Shown: positions 34,882 through 43,736 of the stretch, in pieces | How the letters are laid out: every line of letters begins with the position of its first letter | How positions within the stretch are numbered: the first letter of the stretch is position 1 | NCBI RefSeq assembly: GCF_003367505.1 | Contig: NZ_PXXX01000004.1 | Span: 62,001 to 126,000, forward strand | Length of the DNA: 64,000 nt | DNA from: Lysinibacillus capsici | GTDB taxonomy: Bacteria > Bacillota > Bacilli > Bacillales_A > Planococcaceae | Direction of reading: 5' to 3' | The notes under the pieces: generated by a model | What the model saw: only the letters and a program-made list of their open reading frames with translations | Told to the model about the DNA's origin: nothing | The model's database searches: none | Program-made: the position numbers and the translations under genes

Positions 34882-37282
34882 GATCTGCTTCCTCCTTTCG
34901 AGGCTTAAGCTTTGTCAGAGCATAGACCCCTAAGCCAGCAATTAGAAGAACAACAACCTCTAGCATCGTATCAAAAGCACGGAAATCCCCTAGTATTGTA
35001 TTAACGATGTTGGAACCGCCAGCCAATTCATAGGCATCATTGAAGTAAGTAGCCACTGGTTCAAAGCGATCATAGTGTACGACGGCTAAACCAACAATAG
35101 TTACAGTTGCACCAACAAAAATAGAAATCAATGCTTTTGACCATTGAACCCTTTTACGTGGTAGCTCTGGCATTAAATCTGGCAAATATTTAAAACATAA
35201 AAGGAATAAAGCTGTTGTGACCGATTCAACAACTAATTGTGTTAAAGCTAGGTCTGGTGCACGGAAAATAACAAAGAAGAAAGCAATAGAATAGCCTAGT
35301 ACACCATTTAGCAACATGGCTGTCACCCGACCCTTTGCGAAAATCATCCAAACAGCAGCAAAAATCATGACAAACACAAGGATTAACTCGTAGGATTCTA
35401 TAGCGGAATCTTTGTCAAAATTAAAGGTCATGGCATCTGACCAAACAAAATAACCAGCGATAAGTGCAACAAAAAATACATATATATAGACAAAATAATG
35501 TGTTAAATTACCTGTCATATATTTATTGGTAAGCTTCTGTGAGCCATTTTCACTCATCTCTATCATTCGATTGTAATACGTATTAAACGTATACTTTTGT
35601 GAAAATAGACGATAAAGTGGCTTCCAGCTTTTTAATGTTTTAAATAAGATAATTCCAATAATAATGACACCTACTGTCATCAATAACTCTGCATTGATGC
35701 CATGCCATGCATGAATATGTGGTGTTAACTCACTTGTAGTTGGGAATGTTGGATAAATACTAGCCATAGCAGGCTCTAAAATATAATGACCTAATATATT
35801 AGGGAAGAAAAAGATACCAACTACCAACAAGCATAAAATAATTGGCGATATTAACATGCCAAGAGGAGCTTCGTGTGGTTTTTTATCAATCTTCTCTGGC
35901 TGTAGTTTACCCAAAAATGTACGACTAATTAAAATCAAACTATAGACAAAGGTAAAGATACTTGCCACCCATGCTACTATAGGGAAAAACAGCCCTATAT
36001 CAGCAATAGAGAATGCTTCTACATCACGAATAGCCAATACTGCTGCAAAAAACATTTCCTTACTTAAAAAGCCATTAAATGGTGGCAGTCCTGCCATTGA
36101 GAAGCTACCAATCACAGCAATTGTAAAAGTGATAGGCATGAAAGACATTAAGCCACCTAAACGACGAATATCACGAGTACCTACTTCATGATCGACAATT
36201 CCAACCATCATGAATAAAGCTCCTTTAAAGGTCGAATGATTCACAAGGTGAAATAGCGCTGCAAAGCTTGCTTGGGTGTAAAGAATTGAGTTTTCCTCAT
36301 AGCCATAATAATGACCAACAGACCCAAGACCAAAGAGACTCATAATTAAACCAAGCTGACTCACTGTTGAAAAGGCTAATAATGCTTTTAAATCCGTCTG
36401 ACGGACAGCATTAAAGGAGCCCCAGAATAATGTAACTAGGCCGATAACACTAACTAGCCAGAACCATACTGCCTCTCCTCCAAAAACCGGTGAAAAACGA
36501 GCAACTAAATAAATGCCTGCCTTCACCATTGTTGCGGAATGTAAGTAAGCACTAACAGGTGTTGGGGCCTCCATAGCATCAGGCAACCAAATGTGGAATG
36601 GAAATTGTGCAGATTTTGTAAAAGCCCCTAGTAAAATTAGAATAAGCGCTGGCGTAAATAAGGTATGATCTCGTATAACCTCTACATTAGCTACAATTTC
36701 ACGAATACTAAATGTATGAGAAGCTACATAGAGCATTAAGAAACCCGCAAGCATTGAGAGTCCGCCAAAGACGGTAATCATCATCGCTTTTTTAGCACCT
36801 GCCCGTGAAGCCTTTCTATGATGCCAAAATGCGATTAATAGGAATGATGACACACTTGTTAATTCCCAAAATGTGTATAATACCATTAGGTTATCTGAAA
36901 AAACAACGCCAAGCATAGCGCCCATGAATAGTAATAAATAGCAGTAAAAATGATGAAGAGATTCTTTCGTTGATAAATAAAAAATAGAATATAAAATGAC
37001 TAAACTACCTACACCTGTAATCAGCAGACCAAAAATCATACTGAGTCCATCTAGGTAAGTTGTGAAATTTATATTAAAAGAGGGAATCCACTCATATGTA
37101 TGAATAAAGGTTTTACCCTCGGCTAATTGAGGAATATAGCGAGCGAGTAAAAGAAACAAGATGAATGGAACAGATAAAACAAACCAGCCAAGATGTGTGA
37201 CACGCCTTAGTCGCCTGTAAAGCAATGGAATTAGAGCAGCACAAACAAATGGCAAAAGTATCGCAATGAGAACTGTGACCAA
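34871..37282 (-). CDS. mrpA: Na+/H+ antiporter subunit MrpA
   Basis: The large 803-residue subunit. The first 500 residues are NuoL-like with FWELTSVSSFLLIAFW, GAFTKSAQFPFHIWLPDAME and LHSATMVKAGIYL. The C-terminal part carries the MrpA-specific extension (MLLNGVLGYSIAFFFVIF, RAPDLALTQLVVES) and a MbhE-like tail. Na+ export in exchange for protons supports pH homeostasis and salt tolerance. The start is a TTG at 37282 with AGGAGG seven bases upstream. It is the first gene of the seven-gene operon. Confidence 0.96.
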   Translation of the reverse strand: MVTVLIAILLPFVCAALIPLLYRRLRRVTHLGWFVLSVPFILFLLLARYIPQLAEGKTFIHTYEWIPSFNINFTTYLDGLSMIFGLLITGVGSLVILYSIFYLSTKESLHHFYCYLLLFMGAMLGVVFSDNLMVLYTFWELTSVSSFLLIAFWHHRKASRAGAKKAMMITVFGGLSMLAGFLMLYVASHTFSIREIVANVEVIRDHTLFTPALILILLGAFTKSAQFPFHIWLPDAMEAPTPVSAYLHSATMVKAGIYLVARFSPVFGGEAVWFWLVSVIGLVTLFWGSFNAVRQTDLKALLAFSTVSQLGLIMSLFGLGSVGHYYGYEENSILYTQASFAALFHLVNHSTFKGALFMMVGIVDHEVGTRDIRRLGGLMSFMPITFTIAVIGSFSMAGLPPFNGFLSKEMFFAAVLAIRDVEAFSIADIGLFFPIVAWVASIFTFVYSLILISRTFLGKLQPEKIDKKPHEAPLGMLISPIILCLLVVGIFFFPNILGHYILEPAMASIYPTFPTTSELTPHIHAWHGINAELLMTVGVIIIGIILFKTLKSWKPLYRLFSQKYTFNTYYNRMIEMSENGSQKLTNKYMTGNLTHYFVYIYVFFVALIAGYFVWSDAMTFNFDKDSAIESYELILVFVMIFAAVWMIFAKGRVTAMLLNGVLGYSIAFFFVIFRAPDLALTQLVVESVTTALFLLCFKYLPDLMPELPRKRVQWSKALISIFVGATVTIVGLAVVHYDRFEPVATYFNDAYELAGGSNIVNTILGDFRAFDTMLEVVVLLIAGLGVYALTKLKPRKEEADHEN

Positions 37283-37846
37283 ATGAAAACCTCCTACTAT
37301 CTAAATCATCTAGCAAATTTTTGTGGTGATGGGCATGTAAAGTGCTAAGACTTTAGAAATTTGTTCAAGCTAAGGAACATATTAGATGTATTCTTGAAAT
37401 TTTTTAATGGAATGTGGTGGGGTATTAAAGTGCCTAATTGTTTATAAAAACGGTTATTTTAGTTATTTAGTCACTTCTAACCCGATGCAAGCCTAAATAA
37501 CTTGTGGAAAATCAGATAATTTATACAGTTACAACTCAGTTAATATCAGCATAATGAAGACACTTGACTATCTATTTAACTCACTGCATAATAGTGTGGC
37601 ATATGAAAGCAAATTAGCATAGATGCACAGAATGCATAAATTAAATAATCTCTAATTATCGATTTAAGCTTAATCCTTCAAGGGTTTTCCAATACATTTT
37701 CGTTAACTTTTATACATTTTTAAGTATACAATATAAATGAGCATAATGCACTGTAACAGCATCGATTTTAGCTGTTTTAGGATAATTTTTTCAAAATCAA
37801 CAGTGAAATTAACAAAATACCAACAGATAAGAGGTGTACATTTTTT
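37283..37846. other. Divergent intergenic region, about 560 bp
   Basis: AT-rich DNA between mrpA (minus) and the USP-like gene (plus), with no supported gene. A promoter for the USP-like gene is proposed at 37703-37732. An AACAGC...GCTGTT inverted repeat (from 37756) lies in its leader; it may be a small operator or hairpin. I could not place a clear mrp promoter. Confidence 0.5.
37703..37732 (+). promoter_or_regulatory. Possible promoter of the USP-like gene
   Basis: TTAACT (37703-37708) and TACAAT (37727-37732) are 18 bases apart, which gives a leader of about 110 bases. Both hexamers are one or two bases off consensus. Confidence 0.4.
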
Positions 37847-38533
37847 ATGAAGCATGTAAAAGGGCGTTTAGATGAAAGTATATTAGTTTGTGTTTATTAC
37901 GGCTTAAATGGCGAACGTTTGATTCGTCGTGGTCATAAGATGGCCACAATGCTTGATTGCCCACTCTATATTCTTTCAGTCGATTCGCAACCCCTTGATG
38001 CATTTGACGCAGAGAAATCTAGTTATATAGAGCAATGGAAAAAGTTATCAGATGAACTTGAGGTTGAAAAATTTATTTTGCAAGATAATGAAAAACGCCC
38101 CATACAAAAGGTTATTGCAGAGGTCGCGAAGAATTATAGTATTTCACAAATTATCGTAGGGCAAAGCGCACAAAGCCGTTGGGAGGAAATCACTAAAGGT
38201 TCGTTCTTAAACGTACTGTTAAAGGAAGTTCCTTTTGTTGATTTTCATATCGTAGCTGTTCAACGCCCAACCGATGATGATGCAAATGAAACATATGAAA
38301 AAGGAGTACGTGCTTACTTAATTAAAGAACAGGAGAACTTTAAAGTAGCATTTACATGTCCTAAGTATGTATCAATTGAAGGTATATTCTTCAAAGAAAT
38401 TGGCACAGATTTTGACAATGGCATCTTTAAATTTACTTACAACGATAAAATGCATGAAGTTCATATTTCAGAGGGCTATGTAATTGATCAGGAAAAATTG
38501 CCAGCAGAATTTTTAGCTCCATTAAGACAATAA
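37847..38533 (+). CDS. Universal-stress/KdpD-like nucleotide-binding domain protein
   Basis: The first 145 residues resemble the USP-like domain of KdpD sensor kinases: ILVCVYYGLNGERLIRRGHK, then IIVGQSAQSRWEEITKGSF. The last 80 residues are a small domain I do not recognise. There is no kinase domain or membrane segment, so this is a free-standing cytoplasmic version. KdpD's USP domain is known to sense cyclic-di-AMP or nucleotides in some species; whether that holds here is unknown. It is divergent from mrp. Confidence 0.75.
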   Translation: MKHVKGRLDESILVCVYYGLNGERLIRRGHKMATMLDCPLYILSVDSQPLDAFDAEKSSYIEQWKKLSDELEVEKFILQDNEKRPIQKVIAEVAKNYSISQIIVGQSAQSRWEEITKGSFLNVLLKEVPFVDFHIVAVQRPTDDDANETYEKGVRAYLIKEQENFKVAFTCPKYVSIEGIFFKEIGTDFDNGIFKFTYNDKMHEVHISEGYVIDQEKLPAEFLAPLRQ

Positions 38534-38560
38534 AAAAACGCGTAGATACGCGTTTTTTTT
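38533..38560. terminator. Bidirectional terminator
   Basis: A-run plus ACGCGTA pairs with TACGCG plus T-run, giving a compact hairpin with U-tracts in both directions between the convergent USP-like and MFS genes. Confidence 0.88.
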
Positions 38561-38561
38561 A

Positions 38562-39767
38562 TTAGACAGCAGCTGAAGCTGGTTTATCTTTCGGTAAGAA
38601 GAAGGCAACTAGTAATAATAAAGGTAATAATGAAACAACAATCATTGTAAAATCAATGCCTTTATGATCCATTAAAACGCCGATAACCATTGCCCCTATT
38701 GCGCCCATTCCAAAAGCAAATCCTGTTGTTAAACCTGCCATGGTGCCAATTTTTGTTGGGACTAACTCTTGCGCATAGACCACCGTTACGGAGAAGCTAA
38801 TCATAATCAACGTACCAATAATAACTAAAAATATCATAGCCGCCCATAATGGTACATATGGCAGTGCTAAACAAAATGGCATAGGGCCAACTACAGAAAG
38901 GATAATGACATTTTTCCTACCAATACGGTCTGATAAAGAACCTCCAAAAAAGGTACCTACTACACCAAATGCCATGAAGGTGAATATTAATATTTGCCCT
39001 AGTCGAAGGCTGACCTCATAGTGATCCATTAGATAAAACACATAAAAACTTGTTATATTTGTTGTATAAAATGATCGTGCAAAAATAATTGTAAATAATA
39101 ATGTTAATGCGATTCCTACTTGTTTCTTTGTTAATGGAGGCAATGTTGAGACGAGTACACGCTTTTTCTTAGTTGCACGCTCCTGCTCCAATTGTTTTTT
39201 ATACCATGTAGCAATTTTACTTAATAAAATAATACCAAACGTTGCAATTACTAATATGATCGCAGCCCCACGTTGCCCTAAAATATCAAAGATGTAAGCA
39301 CTAATTAATGGTGCTAGTGCTTGCCCTGAATTTCCCCCCACTTGATAAATAGACTGCGCAAGTCCTCGTTTAGATCCAGCTGCCATAAAGGAAACTCTCG
39401 ATCCCTCAGGGTGAAAAATAGCTGACCCGAAGCCTATAAATAATACCGCAATAATAATAATCCAATACTGCGTTGTGAACGCTATAATAGCAATCCCTAT
39501 AAATGAACTAATCATACCGATAGGTAAAGCATAAGGCATTGGTTTTTTATCACTGATAAAGCCTACCGCAGGCTGCAATGCAGAAGCAAATATATTTAAT
39601 ACAAAAGAAATCATTCCAATTTGTGTAAAGGTCAATCCTAATTCACTCTTAAATATCGGAAACATCGCTGGGATAACAGCTTGCATCGTATCATTAATTA
39701 GGTGAGCAACACCGATTGCAATCATTATTGGATAGATTGGATTGGTTACATTTAAATGTTTATTCAT
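38562..39767 (-). CDS. MFS transporter, fosmidomycin-resistance (Fsr) type
   Basis: A 401-residue, 12-helix efflux-type permease. The N-terminal AHLINDTMQAVIPAMFPIFK and LQPAVGFISDKKPMPYALPI are typical of Fsr-family members, and FHPEGSRVSFMAAG is a further family block. The RBS is GAGGTGG. Exports in this family include fosmidomycin and other small molecules; the natural substrate is unknown. Confidence 0.88.
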   Translation of the reverse strand: MNKHLNVTNPIYPIMIAIGVAHLINDTMQAVIPAMFPIFKSELGLTFTQIGMISFVLNIFASALQPAVGFISDKKPMPYALPIGMISSFIGIAIIAFTTQYWIIIIAVLFIGFGSAIFHPEGSRVSFMAAGSKRGLAQSIYQVGGNSGQALAPLISAYIFDILGQRGAAIILVIATFGIILLSKIATWYKKQLEQERATKKKRVLVSTLPPLTKKQVGIALTLLFTIIFARSFYTTNITSFYVFYLMDHYEVSLRLGQILIFTFMAFGVVGTFFGGSLSDRIGRKNVIILSVVGPMPFCLALPYVPLWAAMIFLVIIGTLIMISFSVTVVYAQELVPTKIGTMAGLTTGFAFGMGAIGAMVIGVLMDHKGIDFTMIVVSLLPLLLLVAFFLPKDKPASAAV

Positions 39768-39869
39768 GTTGCCACCTCACTCTTATTTTGTTTAAACATG
39801 ATTGTCGCATACTATCGACCTTTTTGCACAAGCTATAGTTCGACAGCTGTAAAAGGAGTTGATATATGC

Positions 39870-40589
39870 ATGGAAAGTTTTATTCATGCTCACTTTTGGG
39901 AAATGATTCTACGAACAACACTTTCGTTTTTTGCCTTACTAATTCTGGCACGTATACTTGGAAAAAAACAATTAGGCCAGTTAACATTTTTCCATTACAT
40001 TACAGGTATTACATTTGGGTCGATTGCTTCAGAGATTGCCTCTCAGGAAGAAACACCATTTTTAGATGGTATGATTTCCCTCGTTTGGTGGAGTGCTTTA
40101 ACGTATTTGATGACCGTTATTACGATTAAATCTAAAAAAGCTCGCGTTCTCATTGATGATAAACCAACAATTGTTATTCAAAAGGGTCTTATATTAGAAT
40201 CAGCACTACAAAAAAACCGTCTTCATCTAGATGAGCTTACAATGATGTTACGTGAACAAGCCATTTTCTCCGTACAGGATGTTGAGTATGCTTTACTAGA
40301 AACAAATGGAAAGCTCAGTGTGCTACAAAAAACCTCTGAACAAGTGGCTACAAAGCAGGATGTTAAAGCCGATGTATCACCACCTACCTACCTTCCTACT
40401 GAAGTTATTTCTAATGGTCAACTTATTACCGAGAATATTGTTGAACTTGAGCTGACAGAAGACTGGGTAATAAAGAAATTGAAAAAGCAAAATGTGCATT
40501 CTGTAGAAGAAGTTTATTTTGCTCAAGTCCAAACAAATGGTTCCTTGTACATCAGCTTAAAAGATAAAGCGAGACATTCAAGCCCTTAA
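39870..40589 (+). CDS. DUF421 (YetF-type) membrane protein
   Basis: A 239-residue protein with three N-terminal helices (RTTLSFFALLILARILGKKQ, then FHYITGITFGSIASEIA), followed by a soluble DUF421 domain (PTIVIQKGLILESALQKNRL and LREQAIFSVQDVEYAL). Related Bacillus proteins (YetF, YkjA, YrbG, SpoVAE-neighbour types) are of poorly known function. The ATG at 39870 is preferred over the earlier ATG at 39756, which would overlap the divergent MFS gene; AGGAG lies 11 bases upstream. Confidence 0.9.
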   Translation: MESFIHAHFWEMILRTTLSFFALLILARILGKKQLGQLTFFHYITGITFGSIASEIASQEETPFLDGMISLVWWSALTYLMTVITIKSKKARVLIDDKPTIVIQKGLILESALQKNRLHLDELTMMLREQAIFSVQDVEYALLETNGKLSVLQKTSEQVATKQDVKADVSPPTYLPTEVISNGQLITENIVELELTEDWVIKKLKKQNVHSVEEVYFAQVQTNGSLYISLKDKARHSSP

Positions 40590-40613
40590 TGCTTGTCTAG
40601 TCTCGTTTTTTTG
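40570..40613. terminator. Bidirectional terminator
   Basis: GCGAGAC...CAAGC pairs with GCTTG...GTCTCG with a small bulge, then TTTTTTT on the plus strand. It lies between the convergent DUF421 and CBS genes. Confidence 0.75.
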
Positions 40614-41318
40614 TTAATCAATTTTGACAATATCTAAGGGCGTAATAATACCGAGTAATCTTTGATGTGGTTGACCATGCTCCGTTATTAATAATGCCTC
40701 AAAGCGTCTCCCTCTTTCGACTCCTTGTTTAAATATTTCCTCAGCCTCATAGATGGATATCGTTCTACTGACAAATTTGTAATTCACTCTATTTTTCTCA
40801 TGCAATAAGATATCATGCAGTGTTGGTATTCTTTTCGGTAAATGATCACCACCCATCTTTGACGCAAGCCAATTTGTGATTCCTACTGTTGTGATTAGCC
40901 CCTTAAACTGCTTATTATAATAAACAGGAAATTGTGTATATTTGCGCTGACGTATCACTTTTAAAACATGTTTTAAAGAATCGTTTTCTTGAAAAATCAA
41001 TACTCTTTTACGGAACATTTGCCCCACAAGCGTTGGCTTAGCAAGGGTAGCATCTATGTATTCAATTCGTTCTACAACATCAGTATGTGGCTCTGCAATC
41101 ACATAATGTAATGATGTACGATGATGCACAATCGCATTTCGTAAGTCTGCATATGAGCGGAGATCATCTTCATATTTCTTCACCAAGACATCCTTTTTCT
41201 TTGCTTGATCAATCAGCCGATAAAAAGGCATAAAATCCTTCGCACCTACAATATCTCTCAGTCTATGATCTATTCGATTAAACGCTGTCAGGAAACGATC
41301 GGAATTTTCAGTTCCCAC
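40614..41318 (-). CDS. CBS-pair domain protein
   Basis: Residues 95-234 form two CBS motifs (VGQMFRKRVLIFQENDSLKH and RYKFVSRT-like, with FPVYYNKQFKGLITTVGITNW), which bind adenine nucleotides. The first 90 residues are helical, with RSYADLRNAIVHHR resembling a HEPN/Abi-type helix pair. The start is a GTG with AAGGGA eight bases upstream. The role is probably nucleotide sensing; the partner is unknown. Confidence 0.82.
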   Translation of the reverse strand: MGTENSDRFLTAFNRIDHRLRDIVGAKDFMPFYRLIDQAKKKDVLVKKYEDDLRSYADLRNAIVHHRTSLHYVIAEPHTDVVERIEYIDATLAKPTLVGQMFRKRVLIFQENDSLKHVLKVIRQRKYTQFPVYYNKQFKGLITTVGITNWLASKMGGDHLPKRIPTLHDILLHEKNRVNYKFVSRTISIYEAEEIFKQGVERGRRFEALLITEHGQPHQRLLGIITPLDIVKID

Positions 41319-41442
41319 TTTTCATGTCCCTTCTTTCTATAGTAGTCTATATATTTTCCGAGTTATTTGACAAATTTCGAGTTACACACCCATTATATTC
41401 CTAAGTTATAGAGATTCCAAGAAAGGAGTTTTACAATCCCTC

Positions 41443-41473
41443 TTGAAAGTGACGTTACGTCATTTTATATAAT
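41443..41473 (+). promoter_or_regulatory. MerR-type promoter with 19-bp spacer and palindromic operator
   Basis: TTGAAA (41443-41448) and TATAAT (41468-41473) are 19 bases apart, the over-long spacing that MerR-family activators correct by twisting the DNA. The spacer contains TGACGTTACGTCA (41450-41462), a 13-base palindrome whose ACGTNACGT-type core resembles operators of drug-sensing MerR proteins. It is followed directly by the merR gene, which implies autoregulation. Confidence 0.85.
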
Positions 41474-41502
41474 GTCATTAACAGAGAGGAGGAGTGATTA
41501 CC

Positions 41503-42258
41503 TTGCTTACGATTCACAATGTATCAAAACAAACTGGCATTTCTGTTCGAACGTTACGTTACTATGAGGAGATCGGCTTGTTACTTCCTATAGCAAAGAC
41601 TGAGGGGGGACATAGGATTTACGGAGAGAACGAGCTCAAAACGTTACAACAGATTGTATTTTTAAAGGCATTGGGCTTCAAGTTGAAAGAAATTCAGACA
41701 CTTATCAATAATTCATGGAACTGGGAAGCAAGTTTAGACCATCAGTTAGCTTTTGTAGCAGAAGAGCAAAAGAAACTACAGCAAATGAAGAACACTATTC
41801 TTGGATTAAAGAATGCTTCGTCTATCGAAGGTGGGTTGACAGAGTCCCTTATCCAAAAGTACATTAAGCTTTCAAATCAAGAACGAGATAATAAGCAAGC
41901 CTTCCGCCAGCAGATTTTTGCAGCTACAGAAATGGAACTACTTAGAAAATTACCCAATTTAAATAAAAATGATCCTAATTCTTTAGAGTGGATTGGTTTA
42001 TTAGGTCAATTAAAGCAGCTTCATAAGGAAAGTCCTGAAGCCGATTCCGTTCAGTTTATTATTAAACGAATGATGGAAAAAGCCGAGGTAGAATATAACG
42101 GAAATGATGAATTTTTAGAGAAGATGTGGACCATAAGAAAATCTACTTATAAATCTGAACAAATTGGATTATATCCTTTAGAGGAAGAATTTCTACATTT
42201 TATAGAGCAGGCTTTTCATGTTTATGAAACAAAAAAACAGGCGTTAGGAAAATCATAA
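41503..42258 (+). CDS. MerR-family transcriptional regulator
   Basis: The N-terminal winged helix is clear (IHNVSKQTGISVRTLRYYEE, then KTEGGHRIYGENELKTLQQI), followed by a coiled-coil dimerisation helix and a C-terminal domain of about 120 residues with a TipAS-like region (KMWTIRKSTYKSEQIGLYP). TTG at 41503 follows GAGGAGGAG by 8 bases. It sits just downstream of a MerR-type promoter and 2 bases from a membrane-protein gene, so it probably regulates both. The effector is unknown. Confidence 0.92.
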   Translation: MLTIHNVSKQTGISVRTLRYYEEIGLLLPIAKTEGGHRIYGENELKTLQQIVFLKALGFKLKEIQTLINNSWNWEASLDHQLAFVAEEQKKLQQMKNTILGLKNASSIEGGLTESLIQKYIKLSNQERDNKQAFRQQIFAATEMELLRKLPNLNKNDPNSLEWIGLLGQLKQLHKESPEADSVQFIIKRMMEKAEVEYNGNDEFLEKMWTIRKSTYKSEQIGLYPLEEEFLHFIEQAFHVYETKKQALGKS

Positions 42259-42260
42259 TC

Positions 42261-42914
42261 ATGAACATAGAAATGTTGCTACTGATTGGTACCTTAGCTT
42301 TGTTAGACATGTTTAGTCCTTCTATAATTGGCGTATCCGTCTATGTATTGCTTGTGGCTAAAAAACAGCAGATCCGCCTTTTATTAACCTATTTAATGAC
42401 TGTTGGGTTGTTTTACTTTAGTACTGGGATTTTTTTAATATTAGGTCTAGGTGTCATATTCAACCCTATTTCTAATTTGCTAGATAGTTACTCAGCTCGA
42501 TTAATCATGACCATAGTAGGGGGAATTTTATTTATTGGCAGTTGGTTAGTTCCAAAAAGAAAGGCAAATGGATCCCCTAAACCAAAATCTTTACATGTGA
42601 GCTCTATGGTAGCTTTAGGTTTCACAACTTCTATTTTAGAAGTTGCAACCGCTCTTCCTTATTTCGCGGCAATAGGTATTTTAACGAGTAATCAAATAGT
42701 GTTTTATGAATGGTTACCTTTATTGGCAGGATACAATTTAGTAATGATTGCACCAGGGATCATCCTACTATGCTTTCATCTATTATTCCGCCGATTTATG
42801 AATAAACCTTTAAGAAAAATTCAAACGCTTTTTGATCAAAGAACAAGCTCGACCCTTTCTTGGATTATGTTCTTTGTAGGATTGATTTTGCTTATAAATG
42901 GTAGGATGATTTAA
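42261..42914 (+). CDS. GAP-family (SfLAP-like) membrane protein
   Basis: A 217-residue protein with six predicted helices. The N-terminal LLIGTLALLDMFSPSIIGVS and the later GFTTSILEVATALPYFAAI resemble the GAP/Sap family (sulfolipid-1-addressing protein like), which is related to LysE-type exporters. It lies two bases after the MerR gene and is probably co-regulated with it as an efflux or lipid-related function. Confidence 0.72.
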   Translation: MNIEMLLLIGTLALLDMFSPSIIGVSVYVLLVAKKQQIRLLLTYLMTVGLFYFSTGIFLILGLGVIFNPISNLLDSYSARLIMTIVGGILFIGSWLVPKRKANGSPKPKSLHVSSMVALGFTTSILEVATALPYFAAIGILTSNQIVFYEWLPLLAGYNLVMIAPGIILLCFHLLFRRFMNKPLRKIQTLFDQRTSSTLSWIMFFVGLILLINGRMI

Positions 42915-42919
42915 AATAA

Positions 42920-42949
42920 AAAACGGTAAAAATGGATTTTTACCGTTTT
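42920..42949. terminator. Bidirectional terminator
   Basis: AAAACGGTAAAAA pairs perfectly with TTTTTACCGTTTT across four bases, between the convergent GAP-family gene and the ABC permease. Confidence 0.88.
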
Positions 42950-42953
42950 CTCT

Positions 42954-43736
42954 TCAGATTTTTGTCATAGACGCATTTCTTTTCATCATCACGATACCAA
43001 TGCCGATGCAGATAATTGTCAATGCTAGCGTAATGACTAAGCTCCACCAGTAATCTGACATCTCTATTGTTCCTCGAAATTTTGCAATTCCGTAGCTTGC
43101 TAGTTTCCACGGAGATATTGTCCAAAAGATTCCTATAATCATATCGATAATTTGCCCAACAAAGATCACTGTAAATGCACATGTTGTAGCAATAACTGTT
43201 TTAAAGCTGGCACTCATCATTAACGTAACAGCTATCACAAATAGCAACCAAATATAGTACGTAGAAAAGCTTACTAACAGTGCACCCACGTCCAACGTTC
43301 CATATAGAATAGTTGTATAATAGACACTTGCACCAAACCCAGCTAAAATACTAACAAAACAAATGGTGCTCATAACAACAAATTTACTCAAAAAATATGC
43401 GCCAAATGATATAGGCCTAGCATATAGTAATGTTGCCATACCATTAGCACGTTCCTTACTAATAGCTCCTACAAACGAAGCCATCATCACCAATAAGCCA
43501 ATTGTTTGAAATTGCCCGATAGAAGCTTGAATTAAATCCAGTGGCATTAATTCTGGCATCAACATTTCAAAGCCCTCTGGAACATTTCCAACAGCATTTA
43601 AAATATCCATCATATAATAGTTTGTTAGTGGATCACTCATTCCAAGCAGAGCAAACACTAGAGGAATCCATAGAAACTTCCAACTCCGCCATGCTTCTCT
43701 AAATTCCTTTTGCAGAAGTACATTGAATCCTCTCAT
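42954..43736 (-). CDS. ABC-2 type permease (YxlG-like)
   Basis: A 260-residue six-helix permease. The pattern SKERANGMATLLYARPIS between helices is typical of ABC-2 exporters of the NosY/YxlG type. It overlaps the ATPase gene by four bases. By gene order it corresponds to yxlG of the B. subtilis sigY operon. Confidence 0.85.
   Translation of the reverse strand: MRGFNVLLQKEFREAWRSWKFLWIPLVFALLGMSDPLTNYYMMDILNAVGNVPEGFEMLMPELMPLDLIQASIGQFQTIGLLVMMASFVGAISKERANGMATLLYARPISFGAYFLSKFVVMSTICFVSILAGFGASVYYTTILYGTLDVGALLVSFSTYYIWLLFVIAVTLMMSASFKTVIATTCAFTVIFVGQIIDMIIGIFWTISPWKLASYGIAKFRGTIEMSDYWWSLVITLALTIICIGIGIVMMKRNASMTKI

Noticed and set aside
37756..37800. Riboswitch in the USP-like leader
   Set aside because: There is only a 6-bp inverted repeat and no conserved riboswitch sequence such as a ydaO or ykoK motif.
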